A model generated the notes under the pieces. The model was not told the origin of the DNA, did no database searches, and saw nothing but the letters and a program-made list of their open reading frames with translations. Both the position numbers and the translations under genes were made by a program. Of a stretch of 64,000 nucleotides of DNA, positions 1 to 14,500 are shown in pieces. The stretch lies in contig JAQNBH010000009.1 of NCBI GenBank assembly GCA_028752905.1, positions 45,307,165 through 45,371,164 of the forward strand, given 5' to 3'. Source of the DNA: Cladorhizidae sp. MBARI D1340-BT2 (Eukaryota; Porifera; Demospongiae; Poecilosclerida; Cladorhizidae). How positions within the stretch are numbered: position 1 is the stretch's first letter; the number at the start of each line of letters is the position of its first letter.

Positions 1-1550
1 ATTATATTGTTCACTCATACATTATTACACAACTATATTGTTCACTCATACATTATTACATAACTATATTGTTCACTCATACATTATTACACAACTATAT
101 TGTTCACTCATACATTATTGCACAAATATATTGTTCACTCATACATTATTATACAACTATATTGTTCACTCATACATTATTACACAATTATATTGTTCAC
201 TCATACATTATTACACAACTATATTGTTCACTCATACATTATTACATAACTATATTGTTCACTCATACATTATTACACAACTATATTGCTGACTCATACA
301 TTATTACACAACTTATATTGTTCACTCATACATTATTACACAATTATATTGTTCACTCATACATTATTACACAACTATATTTTTCACTCATACATTATTA
401 CACAACTATATTGCTGACTCATATATATTGTTCACTCATACATTATTACACAACTATATTGTTCACTCATACATTATTACACAACTATATTGTTCACTCA
501 TACATTATTACACAATTATATTGTTCTATTACACAATTATATTGTTCACTCATACATTATTACACAACTATATTGTTCACTCATACATTATTACATAACT
601 ATATTGTTCACTCATACATTATTACACAACTATATTGCTGACTCATACATTATTACACAACTATATTGTTCACTCATACATTATTACACAATTATATTGT
701 TCACTCATACATTATTACACAATTATATTGTTCACTCATACATTATTACACAATTATATTGTTCACTCATACATTATTACACAACTATATTGTTCACTCA
801 TACATTATTACATAACTATATTGTTCACTCATACATTATTACACAACTATATTGCTGACTCATACATTATTACACAACTTATATTGTTCACTCATACATT
901 ATTACACAATTATATTGTTCACTCATACATTATTACACAACTATATTGTTCACTCATACATTATTACACAACTATATTGTTCACTCATACATTATTACAT
1001 AACTATATTTTTCACTCATACATTATTACACAACTATATTGCTGACTCATACATTATTACACAATTAGCTATATTGTTCACTCATACATTATTACACAAC
1101 TATATTGTTCACTCATACATTATTACACAATTATATTGTTCTTACACAATTATATTGTTCACTCATACATTATTACACAACTATATTGTTCACTCATACA
1201 TTATTACATAACTATATTGTTCACTCATACATTATTACATAACTATATTGTTCACTCATACATTATTTCACAACTATATTGTTCACTCATACATTATTAC
1301 ATAACTATATTGTTCACTCATACATTATTACATAACTATATTGTTCACTCATACATTATTTCACAACTATATTGTTCACTCATACATTATTACATAACTA
1401 TATTGTTCACTCATACATTATTACACAACTATATTGCTGACTCTTACATTATTACATAAGTATATTGTTCACTCATACATTATTACACAACTATTATTAT
1501 TGTTCACTCATACATTATTACACATTCACTCATACATTATTACATAACTA
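1..1550. repeat. 31-bp minisatellite array, about 49 copies
   Basis: Tandem repeat of a 31-base AT-rich unit containing 'tattgttcactcatacatta' followed by 'ttacacaacta'. A marked variant with 'gctgac' instead of 'gttcac' recurs near 288, 413, 635, 852, 1039 and 1436, with two intervals near 217 bases (7 units), which suggests higher-order duplication. Long apparent open frames here result from a stop-free unit read in all three frames and are not genes. The array ends about 75 bases beyond the stop codon of the receptor gene. Confidence 0.97.
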
Positions 1551-1626
1551 TTATTATGGTAACAACTCATTAAGTTGTGATATTTTACTAATAAACCTAT
1601 AGATTATGATTATCAGGTTAAATCAT

Positions 1627-2587
1627 TCAGTTCTTGAGCATGGATATATCAGCCTCCATGGAATTACTGCTCTCAGCCTCCTTCTCAGATGGACTTGCAC
1701 TCAGTGATTCTGAGTTCAGAGTAATTCCCAGTGGTGGTGGTGATGGATGATCAGAAGACTCATCGACAGATGTGGAATCTTTTTCAATCCACACAATGTT
1801 GAATTTATTGGCAACCTTATCTTCTCCCAGCATAACACTTACATCCAAGTTACTGTTCTCCAGAACTAAGTTTAGCTCCAGCTCTTCAACATGTGGGAGG
1901 TTATTGCCTTGTCTTTTTCTTTGTTTTGAGCTTAAGAAACGATTCACTTTGGAGGGAGGTCTTGCAGCTGGGGGATTATAGTTCTCCTCGCACACATCAT
2001 CAAATGTGGGATTATACTTAACAAAGTTTGCATCAGAGTTTGTTGCAGTGGAACTGTTGGAGGAAACTTGGACTTTCTTCAAAGCTTTACTGTTAGTTTG
2101 CATGTGGTTTGTGCCATACCTATTGTATTGGCTAAAAATTTGTTGGTTTCGATAATCAGCAGGTATAGTGGAGTTTGATCCTGCAGAAGTGGATGTAAAT
2201 TTGATTTTATGGCCAGTAATTGTGTATATCCATGATTTCCATTGTTTGCGAGCATCTTCAGAACGGACACAGTGTATAAAAAAGATGATGCATCCATTGA
2301 ATCCGGTGAGCAAGATGAAGAGGACCTGCAGCACAGTGGCTACAACACGATTGTGGATACTGGTGGTAGCACCCAGGCCTATACCCCAGCCAAGACCAAG
2401 CAGGAATGACAGTATTGTAGCATTGATGAAAGTATGAAACTTTGATTTCCTCTTATTGTCTGCGTTTGTATTTTTCTTGCGCAAAAGTGATACAAAGATG
2501 ATGATGAAGATGATCCAGTTGAAGATGTAGATGAGGATAAAGGGAGCCAGTAGACCTCCATAGAAAACACCATAGAATGGACGGCAA
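1627..2587 (-). CDS. Receptor exon 32: TM5-7 and cytoplasmic tail
   Basis: A 961-nt exon from an acceptor at 2588 to TGA at 1627-1629. ECL2 cysteine (CRPFYG), TM5 (PFILIYIFNWIIFIIIFVSL), TM6 (ATILSFLLGLGWGIG) and TM7 (VLQVLFILLTGFNGCIIFF) are followed by a serine-rich, acidic tail of about 200 residues without a known domain. The tail has an NPTFDD motif and a basic KQRKR patch. Confidence 0.95.
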
Positions 2588-5500
2588 CTGGTAGAAATAA
2601 ACATTTTAGTTATTTGAAGAGATCTTGACTCATAATTAATAGCTCACTATAATAACATTGACGTGGTGATATTAAAGCTAGCATGTGTTCAATAACAAAA
2701 TGAAGGTAGAAGCTATAAGGACTATTGTTAACTAAGTAGCTATGCAGATACTACAATAAAATTTAAAATTCTACACTCAATTGGCTTTAAAATTTGTGAC
2801 TAACAAACTATAGTTCATATTATTGTCTATTCACAATTTCAGTATTACTCACAAGTATGTGCTGACATAGTTGTTCCACTTGAATCCTTCACTGAATACA
2901 ACAATGATAGAGGGAGGAACTGGACGGACAAAAAAAATTAGAGCTGATAAATTTGCCTACCAACAATGACCTCATCTATTACAACGATGTTAATGGTATC
3001 AATATTGAACTGGTCCATGTTAGGATAGTAGTAATGGATAATGCAGGACTGCATAGAGCAATCATAAATGCTGGTGAGATTGTACAAACTGCAATATAAA
3101 ATACATTACTATCAGGTCATATTCAAGATATGTAAGTTCTAGTGTATCCATTTAGTTTATAGTAAGAAACTTGCAAGATAAAACTATATTGGTAAGATAA
3201 GTGAACATATTTGGTGCGCATTGAGTAGTAGTAACACTGTTATCATTATGGTTTAATAGGGCATGGTCACAGCTAGACCTATAGGGTGTGGAGTGATACA
3301 TATTAATACTTGTGTTATTGTCCAGTCAATACTCCTTTTTCCAGATAACTATTACTTTAGCCCTCTTGTCGCAAAGTAATAATAAGTTAGGGTGTATTGC
3401 TATACTTACCAGATAATTCGGTTTGGTGGTGATTGGTCCTTTGCAGTAAACTTACATGCTGTTGTACTACAATTAGTGCATGCACATAGAGTTGAGTTAT
3501 TGTCAGTTCCTGTTCTTGTCCATAATATAATATATTTGTGAGCTAAAGAGTGCCAGCAGTGGTGGTATATATCAGAAGTGGGATATGGCCACCCTTCACC
3601 TGCAACCACTCAAACTGCTTGACTTCCAGATGGATGGCTTGGAAGAGGAGAATTGAACAATATCGTGATGCCTCTAGACTTACTGAAAAAAGCCCAGCCT
3701 GTATGATCAGCATGTTGCTGTACTGTCTTGGGGAAAAGACTAATGATATCTTAACTTCTACAAACATAACCGTGAAAGATCCAGCTAGCTAGTGTAAGCT
3801 GTGGTCCAAGAAGTTGATTCTTGTTGTACTAGAATTGAACTTATCCACAGCTCTATAATTCTAGTTAATTCCTGGAAGTAATCTATTGACTTATGAGGGT
3901 CAGAGTCCACCCTGAGGATCATATATAATTATACATATACTCAATTATCTCACTGGTTGATGCTCATGTTTTTAGCAGGACCCTAACAGATCCATAATAC
4001 ACTGTATTTGCTTTATACAGTGATAGCATGTTCACAACTGATGAATTTTGTCATTAAAAAAGCCATATTACTTTTGTTACTATAAACGTTATCAGTGTCA
4101 TAGATTTGAGAGTGCATACATTATTGCTGCAACAAATCTCAGCTGACAAATGTAACCCATGCAGAGTTAAATAATGTCTATTAGGTGTTTTTCTTCCAGT
4201 AGCCAATCATCTTCTCATCTTGAGGACTCAATTCTCGTTGGAAAAATTCGGCTGTACCTATTTATCTGTGTTCTGGTTTTGCCATTTCTGATCTTCCTAA
4301 CTACCTGGATGAATCCATCAATTTCAGTCTCCTCAGTAGCAGTTAAATAAGTCTGTGGTTCTGGCTTCATGCCATGAATAACCTAGCCAAGAAGTCTGTC
4401 TGTCATGCTCAATGGCTGCATGCTGGACAGGACAAGGATCCTTAACTTCTGCAAGCGCAGCTTGCATGACTCATCTGACAATTACTTTCTTTTGTTGCTC
4501 CTGAATGTGGTCCACAAAGGAGGAGCATACCTCAATCCTGACATTCTTCCTACCCTGTAACATTGTAATTGTTAAGTAACTAGCTGGATCATTTAGCAGG
4601 TCAGCCAGGTGCGTGAAACAGGAGAGTATCATTACAACTCTAGCCAGCACAGCCATTGACAACAATCTAACCAGAAACAAATGCTAAAATACAAACTTAT
4701 CTTCAAGTGCAATAAACTTAGAGAACAACTGATAAAAAAGAACCTTGTCCAATGTATAGCAACAAGAAACTGGTACAGCTCTTTCTCGATGTCAGGAAAT
4801 GTTCTGGAAAATTACCTTAAAGTTTGATATTATGAGTGACGTAATTATGCCAATAATTAGTGTTCCACAATGCCGATAATTGAGTAAAGCCGATAATTGG
4901 CATCTTAGCTTACATAGCCAAATAATTCTTCAAAGTTTGAATGTTACTAGAACTAGCTAAGTTCAAGCAAAGGAACCAGCTCAAGGGTGAGACAGCTAAA
5001 AAATACATAACAGCACTCTACACTCCTGTAGAGAGTTGCAATTACTGAAGATAAAACACTGGGGGCCAAGTTAGTTGTGGGCATCAGAGATCAAAAAATA
5101 TCTCAACAGTCAATGCTGATCAAACAGGTAATTTTTATTCTGCTGTCTGGCTCTGGTTAGAGGAGAGGCAGATAGCCTGAGGTGCATGCCAAAACTGGTA
5201 TCAACCACCACAGAGCTAAACCACAGCCCCAAAGGAGAAGAAGAACTAGTGATAGACGCAGAATCTGCACGTGATCTTGTCATGGTCACATCAAAGGGGA
5301 AACAAATGCCCAGCTGCTGATGCTGTTTGTCATGAATGTAACAAAAAAGGCTACTACAGTGCCCATACTTCTCCAAGAACAGTGCACAGCAGGTAAACAG
5401 TAATGGACTCAGCTGTTCTGTATACTGGGACAGGCAGCCAGCACACTGCAAGGACTGCAACTGTTTGGCTAGGAAAGACAGGCATAGAGTTCAAGCTGGA

Positions 5501-8500
5501 TACCTGCACTGCCTTAACATCTATAATGGAAGAGATATACAAAACTCTCAAACCACTCATCTACCATAAAAAGGAATTAGAATCACTGCTTGGACTAGCA
5601 AGACAGAAGTTTGTAGTCCCAGGCTAGTTTATAGGACAACTCACACATCAGCAGAACTCTTCAAAGAATGACATCTATGCCATGAGATGGCTAAAGACTG
5701 ATCACTGGGAAGCCTTGCCATAACCTCACTACTCATTGAGAGGGTGTGTGCAGCTAAGATTGGACCGAGTGACATAAAACAACAATTTCCAAATTTATTT
5801 AATGGCTAGGTACTTTAGGATAGAGTTAAAGGACAATGCAAGTTCTCATGCCCTTATATGTTCCTAGGAAAAACACTCGGTCTCAAAGTTAAAGATGAGC
5901 TTAATCAACAGTATGATAGAGAAAGTGTCACAACCAATTCCCTGGTGTGCAGGGATATATATAGTCCATAAAAAGTCTGAACCTGCCAGGATTTGTGTAA
6001 ACCTGAAACCCTTTAATGAAAGTGTTTCCTGGGAAAAACCATCCCATCCCAAAAGTGGATGATATACTGTGATCCAGGAGGCAAAAATGTTTATCAAGCA
6101 TATGATGCTAATAGATGGTTTTGGTAGATTCCACTAGCCAAACAATCAAAACTGCTCACCACATAATCAAAACTGCTCACCACATTCATGACCCCTTTTA
6201 GGAGATTCTGTTCTAGTGCCCCAGAATTATACCAGTAAAGGAAGAACCAGATCCTTGAGGAACTTTCAGGAATCCTGTACTTGATAGCTAATAGTGGGAA
6301 CTGATCAAGCTGAACACGATGCTTGACTCCTTGCAACACTCTGTAACATTTAGAGGAAGCAGAGATTTAAGAGAAATCTGTCTTGCGTCAGAAATCTGTG
6401 AAATTCCTAGGACATTTGATCAGTATTGGCATCAGAGCTGACCCTGACAAAACAGCAGCTATCAGCAGAATAGACACTCCAAAGTCCATCACAGACCTTC
6501 GTTTCATGGGTATGGTGAACTAGTTAGGTAAATTTTCCTAGATCTAAGTCATCTGCTAGAGCTTGGCCCTAACATGCTAGCTACAGCCTTGACCGGCAAG
6601 AGACTTAATAAACATTCCTCACATATTCATTCACACTATAGAGTTGTAGGTTAGTGACATACTTGCAGTTACATGATTGGTTACTGTGGACACTAAATGT
6701 AGTTATTTTACCAGGTGAATAGGCTAACCCATTTAAAGGAGGCTGACCTCTGGATTTGGGTAGTGAGCTGAGTCTGGAGTTGTGTAATTTTGAGTTTGGT
6801 AAAGCAGAAGCCTTGAATAACAATTGATCTTATGAATTGAGGTGTTTATCGTAGAGAGACAGGATAGTCTAGCTCTGGGAGCTAGGTAGTGCATTGTCTG
6901 AGTTAGAGATAGAGAATTATTAGGGTTGGCACAGGCCAGCCACTAGTACAAATTTGTAAGCACCTAATATCATCCCCTAAGAGTATTACTGAGCACCAAG
7001 AATGCCTGGGTGTGAGCACCTGAGCAAGAACATGTGTTCTCTCTCTTCAAGAAAGAATTGTATGACCTACAGCCTGAGCTCTCTATGACCAGAGTCCAGC
7101 ACCAAGCTATTGAAACATCATGCAAGGGTGGAAACAGTGGCATGTGCATCAAAAAGCCATGACTGAGATGGAAAAGTGCTATGCACAAATTCACTTGCAG
7201 CCACATAGGCCAGTGAGAAGCTTACTGATTATATTCTCAGATGCTCCTTTTTAATTGAATCGGAAAACTGCTGATTCCCTTGCCAAATGTCTTAATGGAC
7301 TAACTGCTTGTATTCTCTGTTTAGATTGAGGTTTGCCAGACTCAACTACATCATTCACCATGTTCGAGGAAATCTGTTGTACTACAGACACTCCTTTAGA
7401 GCACCAGCAGTTAATCCTTAAGAGAATGAAGAGGAAGACGTGGAAGTATTTTTCAACGTTGTCTACCTCCAAGTCCACATCGATTGGAAACTTTTCACAT
7501 GGGCTCAGGCAGAGGATCCAGTATGCAGACAAGTCACAGAGTTCTGCAAAGCTGGTTGACTTGGAAGAAAGAGCCTACAGAGACAATTCTTAAACCATAC
7601 TGGAAGGTCAGAGGATTCCTCACTGTCAGCTATCAGGATAAACATCTTCAGAGGGAAGCCATGAACAAGATCCATGATGGACACCAAGGGTCAAACAATG
7701 TCAGATGAGGTTGAAGTCATTTGTTTGGTGACATGGTATTACTTAGCAGTTGATGCAGATGGTATAGGAAAAGAGCCCTCCTAGACAGACCATTAGCTGA
7801 CTATCCCCGGCAAATGGTGGGGACAGGCTTGTTCGATTGAAAGGAATTTGCTACCTTTTGATTGTGGGCTACTTTTTGCGGTATCCCAAGGTAACCAAAC
7901 TACAATCTCAAATGCTGTTATCTCAGCACTAATTGCCAGAAGTGACGGTGAGACTCAGTACTTGTCACATAAGTTTGCTGTATGTGCCCAGCACTTGACA
8001 AGTAATCCTCTATCCCTTAAAACAGTGGGCAAGCAGAGAGGACGGTGATGATGGTCAAGGTACAGTTGGAACGATGCAGTGATCCATTTTCGGTTTTAAT
8101 GAGCTATAGATTAATGCATTTGCCATGGTGCAACCTAAACCCAGCAGAGCTGTTGATTGGCCAGAAGATATGTACTTCTGTGCCACAGATCAACCAACAT
8201 TTCATGCCTAAGTGGCCATACTTTGCTGAATTTCAAAGAAAAATTCTGATTTGAAAAATCAGAAGGAGAACTTCGACAGCTGACAGGTTCATAACCTCCC
8301 AGGGATCCCAGTTGACACTGAAATGCGGGTTAATTCAGGAACTGGTCCAGTTCAAAATAAAATAACGCCCACATCACAATTATCTTATGTTGTAAATACC
8401 TCATCTGGTGATATCATACCATCTACAGTGAAATCCGCTGACAGCCCAGCAGGGGAACCACCTCCTTCCGATCAACCCCATGAATAACCGAACAGGATTA

Positions 8501-11500
8501 GGACACAATCCCAAATGAGTACACCCATCAACTCTCTGAAGATACTGGCTCAGAAGGGGATGTGTGCTTATTACTAGTAGTACTTAAATTATTGATTGGT
8601 CATCTACAGTAAGCTTACATCCTGTGTCATTACAATTAGTGTATGCACATGCCAATTTAGTCAGAGTTGAGTTATTGTTAGTTGGTGTTCTTGTATATTT
8701 GTGAGCTCCTTAGGACGCCAGCAGTGGAACTGTCACACAGAGCAAGGATAATATGACTAAAGAGTGCCAAGGTTAAATATAAGACAGGAAATAATTATCA
8801 CACCAAGGATTAGAGCTATACAGCCAGGAGCCAAGGTTAGAACTATAGAGCAGGGTAAGAGCTATGGAGTCAGGGTCGGTCAAGAGTTAGGATTGGAACT
8901 ATAGAACCAAGGCCTATACAGGCTAACTGATATAGCATACAGAAGTTAACACCGATTAGACTCCCAAGGTAAATATAATGGTCGTTCTTCAGCCTGATGA
9001 TTCCCGATACATATTGGTTTGACCCACGCTTAAAAACAAAACAAAGCTCACATCTCGGCAGTTCACAAAGTTACACCATGTTCGTACCTGTGATGTAAAC
9101 ATGGTAAATCTGTCAACAAAACAAAGCCCATTGTATTATTAAAAGAAAGAAAACAAACATTAAAGCAGCAGTAAAGCTACACAATGGGACTCCCACAAGG
9201 GAACTCCCACAAGGGAACTCCCATCAGCGTCATAGAGTTGAGAGTCAATACAGTGTTCGCATAACAAATGACAGCAGGAAAACATAACCCTTAAATGTGT
9301 CCAGGTTTGTCCATTAGGTTGTTTTCTTCCAGTAGCCAAACATCAGAAATCTTCAGTTCTTGAGAACTCCTTTCTCTCGGGCAGGATTCTGTTATGCCCT
9401 TTATCAGTGTTGTGGTTTTACCACATCTGATCCTCCCAACTACCTGGATGAATCCAAGTTAGTCCCCTAAGTAAAATAAGTCTGTAGTCCTGGCTTCATG
9501 CCATGTGTGACCTTGCCAAAATATTTGTACTGTAGAGTGGACCTAGGCACTCCTAGCTCAATGGCTGTATGCTGGACAGGTCAAGCATCCTTAACTTGCA
9601 AGAGCAGCTTGCATGAGACTCATCTGACCTTTGCTTACTTTTTTACTCCTGGATGTGGTCAACAATGGAGGAGCAGACTCCAACCTCTTCTTCCTACTCC
9701 ATGGAATCCTAGTGGATAAGTAGCTATTTAGCTAGTCAGCCAGTTTCATTAAACAGGTGAGTAGTCCTGTACCATTATGGCAGCACAACTATGACAGCAA
9801 TCTAACCAGAAACAAATGCTATGGCAAACTTATCTTGCAAGTGAAACAAATTTGGTGAACAATAGAAACGAGAAGCCTTCTCCAATGTACAGTAACATAG
9901 AAACTGGTGCAGCTGCTTCTTGACATCAACAAAATTGCTGTAAACTTTGATATTATGAGTGAAATAAATGTGCCGATAATGGTGTACATACCATGGCGAC
10001 AATAATTGAGCAATGCTGATGATTGGATGCTTACGCTAACGTGAAGTTAAATACATTTCTATATTACATCTGTTTTATTCCTCGCATTATTTGCATACAG
10101 TAAGTCTAGAACTAGATGACTCCAAATTTTCCAATGCCTGCCCATGACTAATCCATTACTTGATTGGAACAACATCCTCATCAGGCATTTAAAAATTCGT
10201 GGACTTGATCCACTAGCTCATGAACAAGTGACCATTCAATTAATTTACGGAGAATGTTGTTCTTCTCTGCTCTTTGGTTTGTACAATTCTCCTGTGTAAC
10301 TGCTAGTAAGTCCTTGAAGTATGTTGTGATGATCCTTACCAAGGGGCTTATAATAAATAACAAGGTCTGGTATGCCAACATTGCCACAGCTGAATGGTTC
10401 TCAACTACTTTTGGGAAGTATCCATCACATTCCCTATATTGATTTGACCTCTATTTCAAAATGGTGGACAGCAAAATTCCAATTGGCAGCACCTAAATGG
10501 TGATTTCAGCCAACATTAGCTCCAGAAACACCTAATGCATGTCATAAATCCTTCATTCAGTGCAAAAGACCACAGATAGTTTGAAAATAACTTGAAACTG
10601 TCTTAAAGTATTTATGTGTCTATGTATATATCTGTTTCCTATCACATAACTTGCTTACAATAGATCAATTCATAGTGCAACTGCAAACCTGCCAACTTTT
10701 GGTGAATAAATGAGGGACACATAAACGTGCATCAGGCACAGTCTGTGGCATGCCCTCCCATCTGAAATGTGATGTTTTCTGCAAACTAGTACAACAAATT
10801 TATGGTCAATAAATGTACTGACTCATGATTGAGGTGCAGTTCATTTAGGCTTCACGGCAATCCTTGCTTCCAAATTAATAATCTTTCTGACGTACAATAG
10901 ATCTGGCATTTTCAGGATCTGCAAACTATATATTTCTCCAGCCACAACAATTGATTCTCCATTCAGTTTGGCACCTGTAGTAGTTTGTGCTTTCTGCATT
11001 GAGTGGTGGAGCCTGACTGGATTTATTGTCTCATATTGACAGTGACTTGTCTGATAATATGGGGACGGTTCTAGAAATTCAGTTAAGGTATAATAGTTTG
11101 TGTGACTATAATTCTGGTTTGGCATACTCAGTTTAGTAGGCAGAGCCATAATGATTGAGCTATCAATTACAGTACGAAGGTCAGACTGATCGCAGGAGAA
11201 GCTGGCCTCTAGCTACCAGCTAGCTAGCCAAGCATGAAAGGAGATCTAAAGAGGGAAGATCCATCTAGCTAAAACATCAAGTGAGTAAATAGAAGTAGAC
11301 TATTGACAAGACTGCACTGCTTTAAGATTGGTGTGTGTGATTTTAATGGTAAAGGGTCATCTAACTGGTTGTGGTCTATCCTTCCTTTTTAACAGATACA
11401 GTTCCTCCACTATATAGAAACAAGAAATAATCAAGCAAACAAACAAACAAACAAACAAAGAAAAAGGAGCTCCCTCTGTTTGTGTGTTTTGTTGTTCCTA

Positions 11501-14500
11501 TATAGTACAGGAACAAAATGTTTTTGATTAGAAACAAACAGCTATACCTGATTGACTCATCAAAAAGAAAGGGAACAAGGTTGAATTCACTAGATGACCT
11601 TTTACATTAAAAATCAAGCATTATAGTACTTGAAATCTATATGACAGGTGTATATACATGGTATGTAATGTATATGACAGGTGTACATGGTAAAGTGTCA
11701 TCTATATGACAGGTGTACATGGTAAAGTGTCATCTATATGACAGGTTTACATGGTAAAGTGTCTTCTATATGACAGGTGTACATGGTAAAGTGTCATCTA
11801 TATGATGGTAAAGTGTCATCTATATGACAGGTGCGCATGGTAAAGTGTCATCTATATGACAGGTTACATGGTAAAGTGTCTTCTATATGACAGGTGTGCA
11901 TGGTAAAGTGGCACCTATATGACAGGTGTACATGGTAAAGTGTCATCTATATGATGGTAAAGTGTCATCTATATGATGGTAAAGTGTCATCTATATGACA
12001 GGTGCGCATGGTAAAGTGTCATCTAGATGACAGGTGTACATGGTAAAGTGTCTTCTATATGACAGGTGTGCATGGTAAAGTGTCACCTATATGACAGGTG
12101 TACATGGTAAAGTGTCATCTATATGATGGTAAAGTGTCATCTATATGACAGGTGAGCATGGTAAAGTGTCATCTATATGACAGGTGTACATGGTAAAGTG
12201 TCATCTATATGACAGGTATACATGGTAAAGTGTCATCTAACTGTTTTTGTTTTGATGTAATGACTTCCTCAATAATCAACTCAACTTTGCTCACTTGTCA
12301 CCTGCTGGTGCTCTAGCCTCATCAGAGGATTGCTAGTTTTGTTTAATTTTCTTTCTTTTTGGACAAATCAAATCCAGTGAAGTTCTTGGTCATAATAATA
12401 ACTTATTTATTCTTATATATATATATATAGTCTTAGCCTCATCTCTTGTCCTAGTCTGCCCCCCCCCCCTCCTCTTCCTTACCCTCTTCCCCGGCCCTAT
12501 AGTAATGCTTACTCCATGTGACGACGGATGCTTTGAGCACGTATCTATTACTAATGATTGAGGGTATTCCAAACACCAAAACCAGCTTGATGTAGAGGTT
12601 AATAGCTTCTGCTGCCATTGCCAAGAAGGTTGCTAACATGAAGTAGTGTAGAAGTCCTCCTGCCACTGCACAAACATAACGATTAGCCGTTGCATGCAAG
12701 CTCGCGATAAACATGATATAGAGACCCAATAAGGCAAAGGACAAGTTGATCAACAGTTGGCCAGGTTCAGACATTCGTAGCTTCCTGTATTTTGATGGAG
12801 TGGACGGGTTGAAAGATGAAAACAACAATAACAACAACAATATTTACTACAAAAACAAGTTAATGCCTAAACATGTGAAGATAGATACATGTGAAAATAA
12901 ATACATTACGACACGCATCACTACCTCCATCTTACATTACTTTGAACTTAGTCGACTCTATAAAGTTACATGTGCTGCTATGTGTTTAAGTTTGCCTATG
13001 TGAACTGCTTTTACTTACTGAGAACTCAGGTATGTCATGATGGTGGCAATCAAGCAGATTATGGAAGTGATGGCACCAACATAGGAGAAGGCTTCCATTG
13101 ATACATCCACATCATTTGGTATTTTGGGTTTTGCTGGTTTAGGATCCTGCAGAAGACGATATCACATGACTTCACTCTTATAGTTAATGATGCAATTAAC
13201 TTGCCATTATTATAGCAAAGTTGGTGAGATGGTCACATTCACATTTGACGTGAGTTTCTGTCTCGTTTACCACCTTGCAACCTCTGAGGGACCAGTCCCC
13301 AAACCCACCTACACCAAATGGTAACAAAGCAAAAAATGACACATGACTGATAAATGAGTGTAATTGGATCTGACCATCAGCAGAAAAATCCCAGAAGTTA
13401 CAGGAGGCATTTGTTCCGTTCAACAAGGTTGGACGCTTTCGAAATGTGTGCATGATCGGTGACACAAGTTTCTCGAATTTTCCATTACCAATTATAGAGG
13501 CAGCTATAATAATACTTGCAACCTGAAGAGTATTCATGTTCCTTGGAAATAATGCATCAGAGAGAAAAATAGCATTTGTTATCCTTATGGAGGTAGAGGA
13601 ATTTATTTTTCCAATAAATATATTTTTGGGAATGCTTATAGAAGCCGTGTCCACTGGGGACTTATTAAACTTGAGAGACTCAACATCAATAATTTTATCA
13701 GCGTCAAAGTTGAAGTCATTTCTAAGTTGTGCACTGAACACTGTTCCATCAAAAGATTCTGGTTCAACAATTTGAACAGCAATGGCAAATGAAGTGAAGG
13801 GAATGATTACTGATGTTTCATTCTCTGGGATGGGAAATCCCTCTGCCACATCTTCTACAATCACCAGAATCCTACAATAGGATGTATTTCTAATGAGTGA
13901 CTCTGCCCACCTGTGACCTTTATTGTACCCAACCTGGCAGAAGTGTTGGCTTCAGCCTGGCTCTCCCGAATTTCATCGACATCAGCATCAAGAAGGTTGT
14001 CCACCACAACTAGAAAATTACTTGACAGCTACAAAGAACATAAACAACAACAACAACATTATGTTAATTATCACAACCTTCCACACAATGGTGGACTTAC
14101 AGTTCTATTCTCTACTACATCACTGGTGAGTGTTTCTAGTAGAATTGTAGTCACTTCAATCTCATTGGAGCCCAAGGTGTCCTCTTTCTTTGTGATGTCA
14201 TCCAAAGTTCCAATGGCTGCTTGTGGATCTCCAATTAGCTATGGTGGCAAGGAATAGCATCGATTCATGACTAGATTGATCATCACTACTTCTTGAAAAG
14301 AATAATGGTTTCACATTAGTCAAAGAAATTGTTATTCACCACTTCAACTATCCTACAGACCACTAAAACCAATTGCACTGTTATCCTGTACCATTACCTG
14401 CAGCTTTTCTCTATCTCAACTACCATATATAGTGGGAATTTTTAAGATCGATTAAATTCCAAAAGTACCATATGGTGAAAACTAGGACATGTGTGGGGGG

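Larger units (their letters stand above)
3393..10040 (+). mobile_element. Ty3/gypsy LTR retrotransposon, decayed, in receptor intron
   Basis: Two long direct repeats of about 1.5 kb (near 3393-4912 and 8561-10040) flank a gag-pol relic. Both LTRs start TGT. A purine tract 'cagaagggga' lies directly before the right LTR. The LTRs differ at many positions, so the insertion is old. It sits in the 9.6-kb intron between exons 30 and 31, on the strand opposite to the receptor. LTR ends and target duplication are not resolved. Confidence 0.85.

Noticed and set aside
38..1459. Long open frames of 84-190 codons in the first 1.5 kb
   Set aside because: They come from a stop-free 31-bp satellite read in three frames; no coding signal.
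10841..11149. 102-codon minus-strand frame with ATG
   Set aside because: No recognisable motif, no splice context, inside a repeat-rich intron; kept only as a remark.
13901..13933. Alternative donor GTGGGC for receptor exon 26
   Set aside because: Leaves phase 1 and leads to a stop in the next exon; the GTTGGG donor 33 bases earlier fits phase and family pattern.
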